In this document: one piece after another, positions 1 to 8,926 of the stretch
Position numbering within the stretch: the first letter of the stretch is position 1
How the letters are laid out: each line of letters starts with the position of its first letter
Source: Lentzea californiensis
Lineage (GTDB): Bacteria; Actinomycetota; Actinomycetes; Mycobacteriales; Pseudonocardiaceae
NCBI RefSeq assembly: GCF_024648825.1
Contig: NZ_JANBBE010000003.1
Location: 62,001-126,000, forward strand
DNA length: 64,000 nt
Direction: 5' to 3'
Notes under the pieces: generated by a model
What the model was told of the DNA's origin: nothing
Databases searched by the model: none
What the model saw: the letters and a program-made list of their open reading frames with translations, nothing else
Made by a program: the position numbers and the translations under genes

Positions 1-2
1 CC

Positions 3-1316
3 GAGGACCCGTTCGGCGCGCACGTGTTCCCCGGCAACGTTCCCGGCTACGGCGTCGACGACTTCCTCGCCGACCTGAGCGACCAGCTCACCGGCACGGC
101 GCCGATCCACCTCTGGTCCTACATCCCCACGTGCGCCTACAAGTGCCGCTTCTGCCAGTACCCGGTCGTGCTCGTCAAAGGCGGACGCAACGAGGAGAAG
201 CTGTCGCAGTGGGTGGACTGGAACATCCGGGAGGCCGAACTCTGGCTGCAGCGCGTGCCGGAGCTCGCGAACGCGCCGATCGGTGAGTTCAACGTCTTCG
301 GCGGCACGCCGTCGTTGTTGCCGGAGAAGGACATCCGCCGGCTCCTCGACTTCTACCGGGAGAACTTCGGGTTCACCGGGGAGACGACGATCCGGTTCGA
401 GGGCGACCCGAGCACGTTCACCCCGGCGAAGCTCGAGACCCTGCGAGAACTGGGCTGCACCAAGCTCTCCAGCGGGGTCCAGTCGTTCGACGACGACGTG
501 CTGCGCGAGTGCGGCCGCGAGCACAGCGCGCAGATGTGCGTCGACTTCGTGCGCAACGCCCAGGCCGCCGGCTTCGAGTGGGTCAGCATCGACCTGATGT
601 ACGGCCTGCTGGACCAGACCGTCGACAGCGTCAAACGCGACCTGGACGTGGTGCTGGAGAACGAGGTCACCGCCGTGGTGTGCACCAAGCTGCACCTGAA
701 GTCCTACGCCGAGACCAGGACCGGGGTGGCGGGGGAGCAGCCCGCGCCGTGGCAGCTGCCGCAGTACCGCGAGAAGCTCGTGCACGACGGGCACTTCTGG
801 CCGGCGCTGCAGGAGCAGTACCGGATGCGCGAGGTGCTGACGGACGGCCTGCGCGCCGCCGGCTACACCGAGCACCCCACGATGTACTTCGCCCGCGACG
901 GCCTCGGCCCGGAGAAGTGGAAGTCCATCATGGTGGACCAGGACAAGCAGGAGGCCGAGGTCGCGATCGGCCTGGGCGGCAGTTCCAGCTGCCGCGCCTC
1001 CGAGGCGATCACCGACGTGAACTGGAAGAACTACGCCCAGGCCGTCGAGGCGGGCCGCATACCGCTCGGCTCCGCCACCGGGTTCGACGTGGGAGCGCAG
1101 GAGGCGAGGGCGGTCAAGATGGCGTTGTCCACTTTGCAACCGGTGCGTTCGGACCTGCACTACGCTCGGTACGGCACGTCACTGCACGACAGCCCGTGGG
1201 GGGAGAAGTTCGGTTCCCTGGCCGAACGCGGCCTCGTCTCCGTCGACGACGGGGGAGTCTCGCTGACCGAGGACGGCGAGGTTCTTGTGGAGGCCATCAT
1301 CAACACCGAGCTCTGA
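3..1316 (+). CDS. HemW-like (coproporphyrinogen III oxidase family) radical SAM protein, 5' partial
   Basis: The reading frame is open to the left window edge, so the true start probably lies upstream; a GTG at 24 is the first in-window start candidate but cuts into conserved-looking sequence. A CxxxCxxC cluster (CAYKCRFC) about 35 residues from that GTG would bind the 4Fe-4S cluster that cleaves SAM. The GGTPSLLP and SSGVQSFDDDVL segments are typical of the HemN/HemW fold, and a HemN_C-like region with a winged-helix end (FGSLAERGLVSVDDGGVSLTEDG) closes the protein. Family members act as haem chaperones or as class C radical SAM methylases in natural-product pathways; the sequence alone does not decide between them. 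It ends 120 bases before an unrelated transposon gene. Confidence 0.85.
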   Translation, partial: EDPFGAHVFPGNVPGYGVDDFLADLSDQLTGTAPIHLWSYIPTCAYKCRFCQYPVVLVKGGRNEEKLSQWVDWNIREAELWLQRVPELANAPIGEFNVFGGTPSLLPEKDIRRLLDFYRENFGFTGETTIRFEGDPSTFTPAKLETLRELGCTKLSSGVQSFDDDVLRECGREHSAQMCVDFVRNAQAAGFEWVSIDLMYGLLDQTVDSVKRDLDVVLENEVTAVVCTKLHLKSYAETRTGVAGEQPAPWQLPQYREKLVHDGHFWPALQEQYRMREVLTDGLRAAGYTEHPTMYFARDGLGPEKWKSIMVDQDKQEAEVAIGLGGSSSCRASEAITDVNWKNYAQAVEAGRIPLGSATGFDVGAQEARAVKMALSTLQPVRSDLHYARYGTSLHDSPWGEKFGSLAERGLVSVDDGGVSLTEDGEVLVEAIINTEL

Positions 1317-1436
1317 CCACCCGGTGCTCTGAGGGGTTCGCAGCTGCCGGGTGAATCGTGGGTGAACGCGGATTGTGTGAGTGTCTGTGCGTGGTGGGCT
1401 GGGACTGTCGGTGTCGTTCGTTACCGTGACGGTGAG

Positions 1437-2805
1437 ATGGTCACAGTGATCCAGGCGTACCGATTTGCGCTCGATCCGACCGCGGGGCAGCACGCGGCTC
1501 TGCGGTCGCATTGCGGTGCGCAGCGGTACGCGTTCAACTGGGGCTTGGCGCGGATCAAGGCGAACCTGGATCAGCGTGCCGCCGAGAAGACCTATGACAT
1601 CCCCGTCGATCAGTGCACCGCGTCGGTGTCGTGGTCGGCGTACAGCCTGCGCAAGGACTGGAACCAGGCCAAGTACGAGGTGGCTCCGTGGTGGGGCGAG
1701 AACTCCAAGGAGGCGTACTCGTCGGGGCTGGCCAACCTCGCCACCGCGCTGACGAACTGGCAGGGCTCCCGGACCGGCGGGCGGCGGGGCGCGCCGGTGC
1801 GGTTCCCGAGGTTCAAGGGCAAGCGCGGCGGGGTGTCGTGCCGGTTCACCACCGGCGCGTTCGGCCTCACCGATGATCGGCGGCATGTGACGCTGCCACG
1901 CATCGGCACGGTGCGCACCTGCGAGTCCACACGGAAGCTGGCCCGGCACGTGGAGCGCGGCACGGCCCGTATCCGGTCGGCGGCCGTGTCCTGCCGGTCC
2001 GGGCGCTGGTTCTGCTCGTTCTCGGTGGAGATCACCCGTGCCGACCCGGCCCCCACCCGGCCGGGCACGGTGGTCGGCGTGGACCTCGGGGTGACCTCGC
2101 TCGCGGTGCTGTCCACGGGGGAGGTCTTCACCAACCCCAAGCACCTCGAAGTCGCGCAGCGGGAGCTACGCCGCCTGCAACGCCAGGCCGCCCGCCGCAC
2201 CAGTCCCGACACGCACCGGGCGGAAACCGTCGCACCGGTGGCGCAAGACACAAACCCGCATCGCGAGACTCCATGCAAGGGTCGCGAACGCGCGCCGGGA
2301 CGGGTTGCACAAGCTCACCACCCGCCTGGTCCGCGGCTTCGGCACGATTGTGCTGGAGGATCTCAACGTGGCCGGCATGCTGCGCAACCGCAGCCTGGCC
2401 CGGCACATCGCCGGTGTCGGCATGGGCGAACCGCGGCGGCAGACCACCTACAAAACCACCTGGGCCGGTGGCCGGCTGGTCGTCGCCGACCGCTGGTACC
2501 CGTCCTCGAAAACCTGCTCGGACTGTGGCGCGGTGAAAGCCAAACTGCCGCTGCGCGTCCGGGTGTACCACTGCGACGAGTGCGGCCTCATGCTCGATCG
2601 CGACCTCAACGCCGCCCGCAACCTCGCCGCACTCGTCGACGAGCTGGCGGGCGACACGTCCACGGCAAGTTGCGCCGGGACGCTAAACACGCCCGATGGA
2701 AACCCCTGTCAGACCCACACCGTGTGGGCAGCGGGTACCGCCACGGGAAGACCCGCACCACCCGGTACGGGCCAACGCCGCCGCCGCAAGGCGACGACTG
2801 CCTGA
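1437..2805 (+). pseudogene. tnpB: TnpB (IS200/IS605-IS1341 OrfB) RNA-guided nuclease gene, frameshifted
   Basis: The N-terminal part (from ATG 1437) reads in one frame through the first RuvC acidic residue (VVGVDLGVTSLAV). The rest, with the second acidic residue (IVLEDLNVAGM), the four-cysteine zinc ribbon (CSDCG...CDEC) and the last acidic residue (LDRDLNAARNL), is in another frame. The frames join near 2210-2215: the normal family segment DTRTGRKPSHRWRK is restored if two bases (CG) are added after GACACG, so a 2-base loss is the simplest explanation. No TnpA lies nearby, as in solo IS1341-type elements. All catalytic residues survive in the DNA, so the break is probably recent or a sequencing error. 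Codon use is less G+C-skewed than in neighbours. Confidence 0.85.
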
Positions 2806-2857
2806 ACCCGTGAACTCACATTCACCCACACCTCAGGCAACGGGAGATCAGGCAGGG

Positions 2858-2875
2858 ATCAGGGGAAACCCTGAT
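2858..2875 (+). repeat. Small hairpin downstream of tnpB
   Basis: ATCAGGG-GAAA-CCCTGAT forms a perfect 7-bp stem 53 bases after the tnpB stop. It could belong to the right end/omega-RNA scaffold of the transposon, or to the leader of the next gene. The exact transposon boundary cannot be seen without an empty site. Confidence 0.35.
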
Positions 2876-2938
2876 GGCAGGTTGTCCGGTCGCGGGCAAG
2901 CTGGAGTTGTCGAGAAGATCCGCAGTTCTAGGAGAGTC

Positions 2939-3229
2939 ATGAGCGAATCCACGTCCGAGTCCGCCCGTACCGCCGTCGACTCGGTGGTCGACGCCGTGCG
3001 CGGGCTGGTGAACGAGGGCATCAACCGCCGCGTTGTCGTGCGTGACAGCAAGGACGACGTGGTGCTCGAGGTGCCGCTGGCTCTCGGGCTGGTCGCGGCG
3101 TTCGCCGCTCCGGTGGCCACGACCATCGGTGCCGGTGTCGCGCTGGTCGGCAAGTGCGGGATCAAGCTGGAGAACCGCCCGGCGCCCGCCGGTCAGACCG
3201 CGGCTCCCGCCGAGGCCGGGCAGGCGTAG
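2939..3229 (+). CDS. DUF4342 domain small membrane protein
   Basis: Ninety-six residues. ATG 2939 follows an AGGAGAG ribosome site at 5-8 bases. The central segment (EGINRRVVVRDSK..VLEVPLALGLVAAF) matches the DUF4342 pattern: a short strand pair with RRVVV and LEVPL, then one hydrophobic helix (about residues 43-70), ending in a charged/Ala-Pro tail. The N-terminus is an acidic, Ser/Thr-rich helix. Function of the family is unknown. It stands alone between the TnpB remnant and a convergent DUF305 gene, with a strong two-way terminator after it. Confidence 0.75.
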   Translation: MSESTSESARTAVDSVVDAVRGLVNEGINRRVVVRDSKDDVVLEVPLALGLVAAFAAPVATTIGAGVALVGKCGIKLENRPAPAGQTAAPAEAGQA

Positions 3230-3239
3230 CAAGCGGACG

Positions 3240-3269
3240 GGTGCCGTCGCCGGTAGTGGCGACGGCACC
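3240..3269. terminator. Bidirectional rho-independent-like hairpin
   Basis: GGTGCCGTCGCC, loop GGTAGT, GGCGACGGCACC: a perfect 12-bp stem lying between the convergent DUF4342 (ends 3229) and DUF305 (ends 3273) genes. No U-tract follows, as is usual in high-GC actinobacteria. Confidence 0.75.
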
Positions 3270-3272
3270 TCG

Positions 3273-3821
3273 TCACGAGGCGTCTTCCAGGAGCGCCAGG
3301 AACTCCGCACGCGTGCTGTCGATGCGTGCGCTCAGTTCCACCACCGGCTTGCTCGTGCCCGACGACAGCTCCGCGCGGGCGACAGTGCGCGCCTCTTCGA
3401 ACTGGGTGCGCAGCAACGCCGTCAGCTGCTGGTCGAAGGCGGTGCCCTCGGCGTACCCGATGGCGGCGACTTCGGCTGGCGTGATCATGCCGGGCATGTC
3501 GTGCCCGGCGTGCTGGTCACTCTCTTGTTTGCCGTTCTGGGCGAGCAACTCCCGCACCTGCGCCAGTTCTGCCCGGTAGCGGGCCTCCAGCCGAGCCGCC
3601 ACCGGGCGCAGCTCAGAGCCGGGCCGGCTCGCCGTGAGGTCGAGAGCGGCGAGCGTGGACTCGTTCTGGGGGATCACCAGATCCATGAACGCCAGGTCGG
3701 TGGCGCTGAGACCGGTGGCGCTGAGGCCGTCCGGCGGGGCACTGGCCGGCGGGGAGTCGCCGGCCGGTGCCCCACAGCCCGTCGCCACCACGATGGCCGC
3801 GATGAGGACGAGGATCCGCAC
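3273..3821 (-). CDS. DUF305 lipoprotein
   Basis: A 182-residue secreted lipoprotein. The start chosen is GTG at 3821, which shares one base with the stop of the upstream DUF1996 gene (TAGTG), giving a short signal peptide VRILVLIAAIVVATGC with a lipobox cysteine; a longer frame upstream would bury the signal. The mature part has the DUF305 hallmark DLAFMDLVIPQNESTLAAL near the start and a His/Met-rich stretch (QHAGHDMPGM) in the middle, suggestive of metal (copper) contact as in other DUF305 proteins. Usual DUF305 proteins carry an HH pair near MIPHH; here this is IPQN, so the first metal site looks lost. Translational coupling with the DUF1996 gene implies a joint surface role. Confidence 0.8.
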   Translation of the reverse strand: MRILVLIAAIVVATGCGAPAGDSPPASAPPDGLSATGLSATDLAFMDLVIPQNESTLAALDLTASRPGSELRPVAARLEARYRAELAQVRELLAQNGKQESDQHAGHDMPGMITPAEVAAIGYAEGTAFDQQLTALLRTQFEEARTVARAELSSGTSKPVVELSARIDSTRAEFLALLEDAS

Positions 3822-4864
3822 TACGGGCGGCCGTCCGGTCCGCACTTGACGATGCGGTTGATGCAGTCGCGCACGCGCTGCGCCATCTCGGCTTCCGGCC
3901 AGACGTTGAAGAAGTCGCCGTGCATGGTGAACCCGGGACCGGACGACAGCTTGAACCGCGCCGGGTCACCGCTCGCGGGGTACCGCAGCACCTGGCGCAG
4001 CTTCGGCACGGGCACGGGGTGCGTCGACGGGCAGTCGCCCGCGACCGGGTAGGACATGTGGCTCTTGTGGTCCGCGGAGTCCAGGTCCTTGCCGTTCCAG
4101 CACTGCGGGAAGTCCAGGTAGGACTCGATCATCGTGCCCGCCGGGCAGTTCACGAAGTCCTTGGACGCGCCGACGTGGCCGGCGTGCAGGCACGACCAGC
4201 GCGACATCGTGCTGTTGTCCGGAGCGGTGGCCTTGGCGTTGCCCGCGACGATGCGCAGCCCGTACGGCAGCGGCTGGATGCGCGCGGTCACGTCGTCGCG
4301 CACGCCCTCGCCGAGGTAGTAGAACGTCGTGCCGGTCGGTTCGACGGGCTGGCCGTCGACCAGCAGCGTCGGCACCCAGTACGACGAGAGGTCGACCTTC
4401 GGGCTGCACGAGCTGGTCGCCGCGCTCAGGCTCGTGACGTCCGAGCGGGCGTTGGTGGAGGCGTTGCCGAAGAAGCTGTGCATGTGCGAGGCGCCGGGCA
4501 GGTTCGGCAGGACGATCGGGTCGTCCGGGAGCCGGTGCGTGAACGGGCACTCGGCGACGAACTCCGCGACGCGCACCGCGTTCGGCGGGATCGGCTCCTG
4601 CGGCTTCGGCTGCGCGACCACGGCGGCCTTCGTCGTCTCGGCCGCGGGCGTGGTCGTGCCGGCCTGCGGTGGCGTCGTGGTGTCCGCCGTCGTCACCGGC
4701 GCCGGCGTCGTGGCCGCGGGCGTGGAAGTCTGGATCGCCTTGGGCGGTGCGGGCGGGGTGAAGAACATCGCGTTCGCGGTCACCGCGGACGCCGCGACGC
4801 CCGCCACGGCGAGGGCGGCGATCCACACGCGCCGCCGCAACCGTGAACTGGGGACGTGAGGCAT
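3821..4864 (-). CDS. Secreted DUF1996 protein
   Basis: 347 residues. ATG 4864 is preceded by GAAAGGAA at a normal distance. The N-terminus has a twin-Arg-like basic stretch (RLRRR) and a hydrophobic segment (WIAALAVAGVAASAVTANA), then a Thr/Pro-rich low-complexity linker (about residues 45-90) typical of cell-wall-spanning proteins. The rest is a DUF1996 domain: VAECPFTHRLPDDPIVLPN, SHMHSFFGN, SSYWVPTL, FPQCWNG and THPVPVPKLR are recognisable, with histidines and six or more cysteines. DUF1996 occurs in secreted actinobacterial and fungal proteins of unknown biochemical role. It heads a two-gene unit with the DUF305 lipoprotein. Confidence 0.85.
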   Translation of the reverse strand: MPHVPSSRLRRRVWIAALAVAGVAASAVTANAMFFTPPAPPKAIQTSTPAATTPAPVTTADTTTPPQAGTTTPAAETTKAAVVAQPKPQEPIPPNAVRVAEFVAECPFTHRLPDDPIVLPNLPGASHMHSFFGNASTNARSDVTSLSAATSSCSPKVDLSSYWVPTLLVDGQPVEPTGTTFYYLGEGVRDDVTARIQPLPYGLRIVAGNAKATAPDNSTMSRWSCLHAGHVGASKDFVNCPAGTMIESYLDFPQCWNGKDLDSADHKSHMSYPVAGDCPSTHPVPVPKLRQVLRYPASGDPARFKLSSGPGFTMHGDFFNVWPEAEMAQRVRDCINRIVKCGPDGRP

Positions 4865-5074
4865 GGAGTTCCTTTCGGGCAGAACTGGCACAGGGAGACG
4901 AGGACTCCGGCCCGGCGTTCACCTCGCCAGCCGGTCCAGGTGTCCTCTGACCAGGAGATGTCCGGGGCGCCCGGCGATAACAGAAAACTTCGCCGAATCT
5001 TTTCGGCGCGCGCGGAACAGGCTCTGCGGCCACGCGGACGACCAGCGGAAATACCGCCGGTAGGCTGCGCCGGC

Positions 5075-5260
5075 ATGAGCAGAAAACTGTTGGTCGGAAT
5101 CGGCGTCGTGCTGCTCCTGCTCGGCGGGGTGTGGACGGCGCAGGGGCTGGGCTACCTCGAGGGCAGCTTCATGACCGGGCAGCAGCTGTGGACGACCATC
5201 GGGCTGCTGTGCATGGGCGCCGGCGTCATGCTGCTGATCCCTTGGCCGAAGAGGCGCTGA
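5075..5260 (+). CDS. Small two-helix membrane protein
   Basis: Sixty-one residues: MSRKLLVGIG, a first hydrophobic helix (VVLLLLGGVWTAQGLG), a short polar loop (EGSFMTGQQLW), a second helix (IGLLCMGAGVMLLI) and a basic end (PWPKRR). No Shine-Dalgarno is seen; TAGGCT 9 bases upstream of the ATG resembles a -10 box, so the mRNA may be leaderless. The family is commonly annotated as hypothetical membrane protein in actinobacteria; no function is assigned. It ends 8 bases from the convergent regulator gene. Confidence 0.7.
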   Translation: MSRKLLVGIGVVLLLLGGVWTAQGLGYLEGSFMTGQQLWTTIGLLCMGAGVMLLIPWPKRR

Positions 5261-5268
5261 CGCCCGCG

Positions 5269-7602
5269 TCATCCCAGTGCGGCCACCAGCTTCGCCGCCG
5301 TGACGCGCACCGCCGGTGTGTCGTAGCGGTCGCACTCCGCCAGCGCCCGCACCCGGTGCTCGCGGGCCTGCGCCGCGTCGCCCGCGGCGTCGGCGAGGTC
5401 GGCGAGCCTGGCCATGATCTCGACCCGGTGGTCGGACAGCCGCGCCTCGCCGAGGGCCGCCAGCAGTTGTTCCTGTGCCTCGCCGTGGCGGCCCGCGTCC
5501 ATCAGCACCAGACCGCGGTTGTGCTGCACGCGGGCGGTTCCGGCGGTGTTGGAGTGCTTGCGGAACAACGCCTCCGCCTCGTCGAGGAGGTCCATCGCGG
5601 CGATCACCTGGCCCGCGGCCGCGAGGGTCGTCGCCAGCCGGATCAGCAGCATCGACAGCAGTTCGTCGTCACCACCGTCTTCGCGGTGCTGGTCGACGCT
5701 GCGTTGCTGCACCTTGGCGGCTTCGGCGAGGTCGCCGGTCGTGTGCAGCATGACGCCGAGCAGGGAGAGCGCGAGGTTCTCGCCGATCCGGTAGCCCGCC
5801 TGTTCGAACAGCTCGACGGAACGGCGGCCCAGCCACACCGCCTTGTCCGGTTCGCCGACCCGCCGCCGGATCGCCGAGCCGTAGTAGCAGGTCCATGCCT
5901 CGGTGACGGTGTCGTCGACCGGTATCGCCGCGGCCTCCTCGTGCACGGACAGCGCTTCGTGCGGCTGGCCGCACAACGCGTAGAGCGCCCACGACAGGTA
6001 GTTCAGCTGCTCCGCGGCGTCCTCGGCGTTGCCCAGCCGGCGGGCCGAGTGAACTCCGGCAGTGAAGATCTCGCGCCACAGTTCGCCGACGCCGTGCATG
6101 TCCGAGTACCAGTGCATTGCCTGGGCCAGCGCGAGAACGCGTTCGTGCTCGCCGGCTTTCACGCCTGCTTCCACGGCGGTGCGCCAGTTGTCGAGCTCGA
6201 GTTCGAGCCACCGGGACGCGGACTCCCTGTCTCGCACCGGACCCGACCGCTCGGCCGGCACGTCGTGGTCGAAGAACCGGGCGGCCGTGGTCGCGGTGCC
6301 CAGGAGCCAGTGGCGCAAACGTGTGCGTGCTTCGAGCACGGCGGCCGGGTCCTCGTCCAGCTCCAGCCGTTCGGCGGCGAAGACGTGCAGCAGGTCGTGG
6401 CGCGTGTAGCGGCCGGGTGTGTCGCTGATGCCGAGCAGGCTCGCGTCGGCCAGTTCGTCCAGCGCCTCCTCGGCGTCGTCGACGAGGACACCGGCCAGGG
6501 CGGCGCTCGTGTCGGGGCTCGGCACCAGGGCCAGCCTGCGGAACAGGGCGGCGGCGCCCGCGCTGAGCTGGTCGTAGGAGATCTCGAACGCCGCCCGCAC
6601 CTGCAGGTCGCCCGCCCGCAGCACTGAGAGGCGGCGGCCCTCGTCCTCCAGCTGCCCGGCGAGGTGACTGACCGTCCACTGCGGTCTGCTGGTGAGCCGG
6701 TTGCCCGCGATCAGCAACGCCAGCGGCGTGCCGCCGCACAACTCGGCGACCCGCTGCGCCGCCTGGGGTTCGGCGTCGAGCCGTTCGGAGCCCGTCACGG
6801 CCCGCAGCAGCTCGACGGAACGGTCCAGCGGCAGCAACCCCAGGGCGAGGCGGTGCCGGGCGTCGAGACCGGTCAGGATGCGGCGGCTGGTCAGCAGGAC
6901 GAGCGTGCCGGGGCTGGACGCCAGCAACGGACGCACCTGCGCCTCGTTCGCCGCGTTGTCCAGCACCAGCAGCACCGTCCGGTCGCGCAGCTGCGATCGG
7001 TACAGCGACAGCCTGTCGTCGGGGTCGGCTGGGATCTGGCGTTCGTCCAAGCCGAACGACCGCAGCAGCCGGTACGCGGCGTTCTCCGGCGTCAGCGGCT
7101 CGGTGTCGGTGCCGCGCAGGTCGAGGAACACGCAACCGTCGGGGAACCGCGCGCCCAGCCGATGGCCCGCGTCCACGGCCAGCGCGGTCTTGCCCGCACC
7201 GGGTGAGCCGTGGACCACCGCGATCTGCAGCCGGGACGACGACGCGGCGTCAGCGGCGAATCCATCCAGGAGGTCCTTCTCGGCCTCCCGGCCGGTGAGC
7301 TCGATGAGCACCGGAGGCAGCGAGGAGGACGCCACGGCGAACGGCGCACCGGGCCGTTCCCGCACCGCGACGACCCGGCTGGCACGGGCGAGCGCGGTGA
7401 ACTCCGCCGCCTCTTCGTCACGCAGCCCGAGCCCGCCGACGAGCAGCTGCACGGTGCGGAACTGCGGGCTGAGCGTGCGGCCGCGTTCCATGTCGCTGAT
7501 CGCCCGCGTGCTCAATCCGGTGTGTTCCGCGAGTTCTTCCTGCGTCAGCGGAACACGCGATCGGTAAAAGCGGAGAAAGTCCCCGAACACTGATGTGCTC
7601 AC
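5269..7602 (-). CDS. XRE-type HTH / NB-ARC (STAND) ATPase / TPR regulator
   Basis: 777 residues from GTG 7602, which follows an AGAGGGGG ribosome site; earlier in-frame starts lack one. Order of parts: an XRE helix-turn-helix (about 5-60, LTQEELAEHTGLSTRAISDMERGR), a linker, an NB-ARC-type ATPase with P-loop GSPGAGKTAL (about 133-142) and Walker B VLLVLDNA, a winged-helix relay, then a C-terminal array of TPR-like helices rich in Leu-Ala. Such proteins are autoinhibited switches that bind DNA or activate when a ligand reaches the repeat end; they often control secondary metabolism. Divergent from a GT87 gene, with a perfect inverted repeat between them that it may bind. Confidence 0.85.
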   Translation of the reverse strand: MSTSVFGDFLRFYRSRVPLTQEELAEHTGLSTRAISDMERGRTLSPQFRTVQLLVGGLGLRDEEAAEFTALARASRVVAVRERPGAPFAVASSSLPPVLIELTGREAEKDLLDGFAADAASSSRLQIAVVHGSPGAGKTALAVDAGHRLGARFPDGCVFLDLRGTDTEPLTPENAAYRLLRSFGLDERQIPADPDDRLSLYRSQLRDRTVLLVLDNAANEAQVRPLLASSPGTLVLLTSRRILTGLDARHRLALGLLPLDRSVELLRAVTGSERLDAEPQAAQRVAELCGGTPLALLIAGNRLTSRPQWTVSHLAGQLEDEGRRLSVLRAGDLQVRAAFEISYDQLSAGAAALFRRLALVPSPDTSAALAGVLVDDAEEALDELADASLLGISDTPGRYTRHDLLHVFAAERLELDEDPAAVLEARTRLRHWLLGTATTAARFFDHDVPAERSGPVRDRESASRWLELELDNWRTAVEAGVKAGEHERVLALAQAMHWYSDMHGVGELWREIFTAGVHSARRLGNAEDAAEQLNYLSWALYALCGQPHEALSVHEEAAAIPVDDTVTEAWTCYYGSAIRRRVGEPDKAVWLGRRSVELFEQAGYRIGENLALSLLGVMLHTTGDLAEAAKVQQRSVDQHREDGGDDELLSMLLIRLATTLAAAGQVIAAMDLLDEAEALFRKHSNTAGTARVQHNRGLVLMDAGRHGEAQEQLLAALGEARLSDHRVEIMARLADLADAAGDAAQAREHRVRALAECDRYDTPAVRVTAAKLVAALG

Positions 7603-7697
7603 TGCGCACCCCCTCTTCCTCCTGCGCATCATCCGCCCTGATAGACGTCCGGGCACGCTCGTCGTTGCTGGCAAGAGCACTTCTGCTGGTGGTTCTG

Positions 7698-7725
7698 CCG
7701 GTTGTTCAGCAAGGTGAACAACCGG
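7698..7725. promoter_or_regulatory. 10-bp inverted repeat, candidate operator
   Basis: CCGGTTGTTC, 8-base spacer, GAACAACCGG: perfect dyad in the 145-base space between the divergent HTH/STAND regulator (start 7602) and the GT87 gene (start 7748). It is a natural candidate for the regulator's own operator. Confidence 0.55.
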
Positions 7726-7747
7726 AGCCGTCGCTAATTTCGAATAG

Positions 7748-8926
7748 GTGTCAACAGCTTCCCTGACGCGGAAAACCGATCTGGTTCCGCGAAGATTTGT
7801 TTCTCCACTGGCCGTTGTGCTCTGGCTTGCCGCCTTGGTGTGGCTGCTGGTGACGTGGTCCGGTCATTACCCGATCGACCTGGACGTGTACCGGCTCGGC
7901 GGCCTCGCCTGGCTCGAGGGCCGGCCTCTCTACGTCGGGTTCACCGGCCCGCCGCTCGACCCCCAGCTGCCCTTCACCTACCCGCCGGTCGCGGCGATGC
8001 TGTTCAGCGGCCTGACCCTCGTGCCGGGAGCGCTGCAGAACCCGCTCACGGTTGCGGCCGGTTTCGTCGCGCTCACCGCGGTGTGCGTCGCGGTCGCCGG
8101 CGAGCTCCGTCCTGGTCTCAAGTGGACGGCCGGACTGCTCGCGGCGATCGGCGCGCTGGTGCTGGACCCGGTGTGGACGACGTACGGCTACGGTCAGATC
8201 AACCTGTTCCTGCTGGCGCTGGTCGTGACCGACGTGGTGCTGGTGAAGGACGAGCGCTTCCGCGGCGTGCTGATCGGCGTCGCCGCGGCGATCAAGCTGA
8301 CGCCCGCGATCTTCGTGCTCTACTTCGTCGCCAGGCGCGACTGGCGGGCGGCGATCACCACGGTGGCCACGTTCGCGGGCCTCGCGGTCGCGGGATTCCT
8401 GATCGCACCAGGGGATTCGCTGCAGTACTGGCTGCGCTCGCTGCTGAACCCGGACCGCATCGGCGACATGTCGCTGTCGACCAACCAGTCGATCCGGGGC
8501 GTCCTGCGCGGCTTCGGCCTCGCACCCGGCGCCGAAACGCTGCTGTGGGCGGCACTCGCCGCGGTCGTCGTGGCCGTCGCGGTCCTCGTCGCCCGGCGGA
8601 CCCGCGACGACCTCGTCGCGCTGTTCGTCGTCGCGGGCGCCGGTCTGCTGGCCTCACCGGTCTCCTGGCTGCACCACTGGGTGTGGTGCGTGCCGGTGCT
8701 GGTGTTCCTCGCCTTGCGCGGCAACGCCTGGCCGGCCTTCGCCGCCGTGTTCCTGGTGTTCGTGACCCGCCTGCACGAGTTCGACACCTACGTGTGGCTG
8801 ACGGTCATCGTGCTGGGAGCGCTGGCATGTGCCCGTGGTCGTGCAGATCGCTGTAGTCCCACTCCGGCAACGGATCGGGGAACGTCCGCCACACCTGTGG
8901 CCCGGCCGCCAGCTCGGAGTCGGTGA
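7748..8926 (+). CDS. GT87/DUF2029 polyprenol-phosphate-mannose-type glycosyltransferase
   Basis: 392 residues, about nine to ten transmembrane helices, GT-C fold. The first loop holds the acidic motif of GT-C enzymes ([22 protein letters not shown]), followed by [10 protein letters not shown] and, later, [12 protein letters not shown] and [10 protein letters not shown], all hallmarks of the DUF2029/PimE-like family that moves mannose from polyprenyl phosphate to cell-envelope glycans outside the membrane. GTG 7748 has only a weak ribosome site, preceded by TAATTT. The last 40 codons overlap the convergent CobW gene, and the C-terminal tail (RGRADRC..RPPARSR) is not membrane-like; a late frameshift or simple read-through is possible. 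Confidence 0.8.
   Translation: MSTASLTRKTDLVPRRFVSPLAVVLWLAALVWLLVTWSGHYPIDLDVYRLGGLAWLEGRPLYVGFTGPPLDPQLPFTYPPVAAMLFSGLTLVPGALQNPLTVAAGFVALTAVCVAVAGELRPGLKWTAGLLAAIGALVLDPVWTTYGYGQINLFLLALVVTDVVLVKDERFRGVLIGVAAAIKLTPAIFVLYFVARRDWRAAITTVATFAGLAVAGFLIAPGDSLQYWLRSLLNPDRIGDMSLSTNQSIRGVLRGFGLAPGAETLLWAALAAVVVAVAVLVARRTRDDLVALFVVAGAGLLASPVSWLHHWVWCVPVLVFLALRGNAWPAFAAVFLVFVTRLHEFDTYVWLTVIVLGALACARGRADRCSPTPATDRGTSATPVARPPARSR

Noticed and set aside
1350-2828. GGGTGAAT (about 1350) and ATTCACCC (about 2820) as terminal inverted repeats of the transposon
   Set aside because: IS200/605-type elements do not use terminal inverted repeats, and an 8-base match may be chance.
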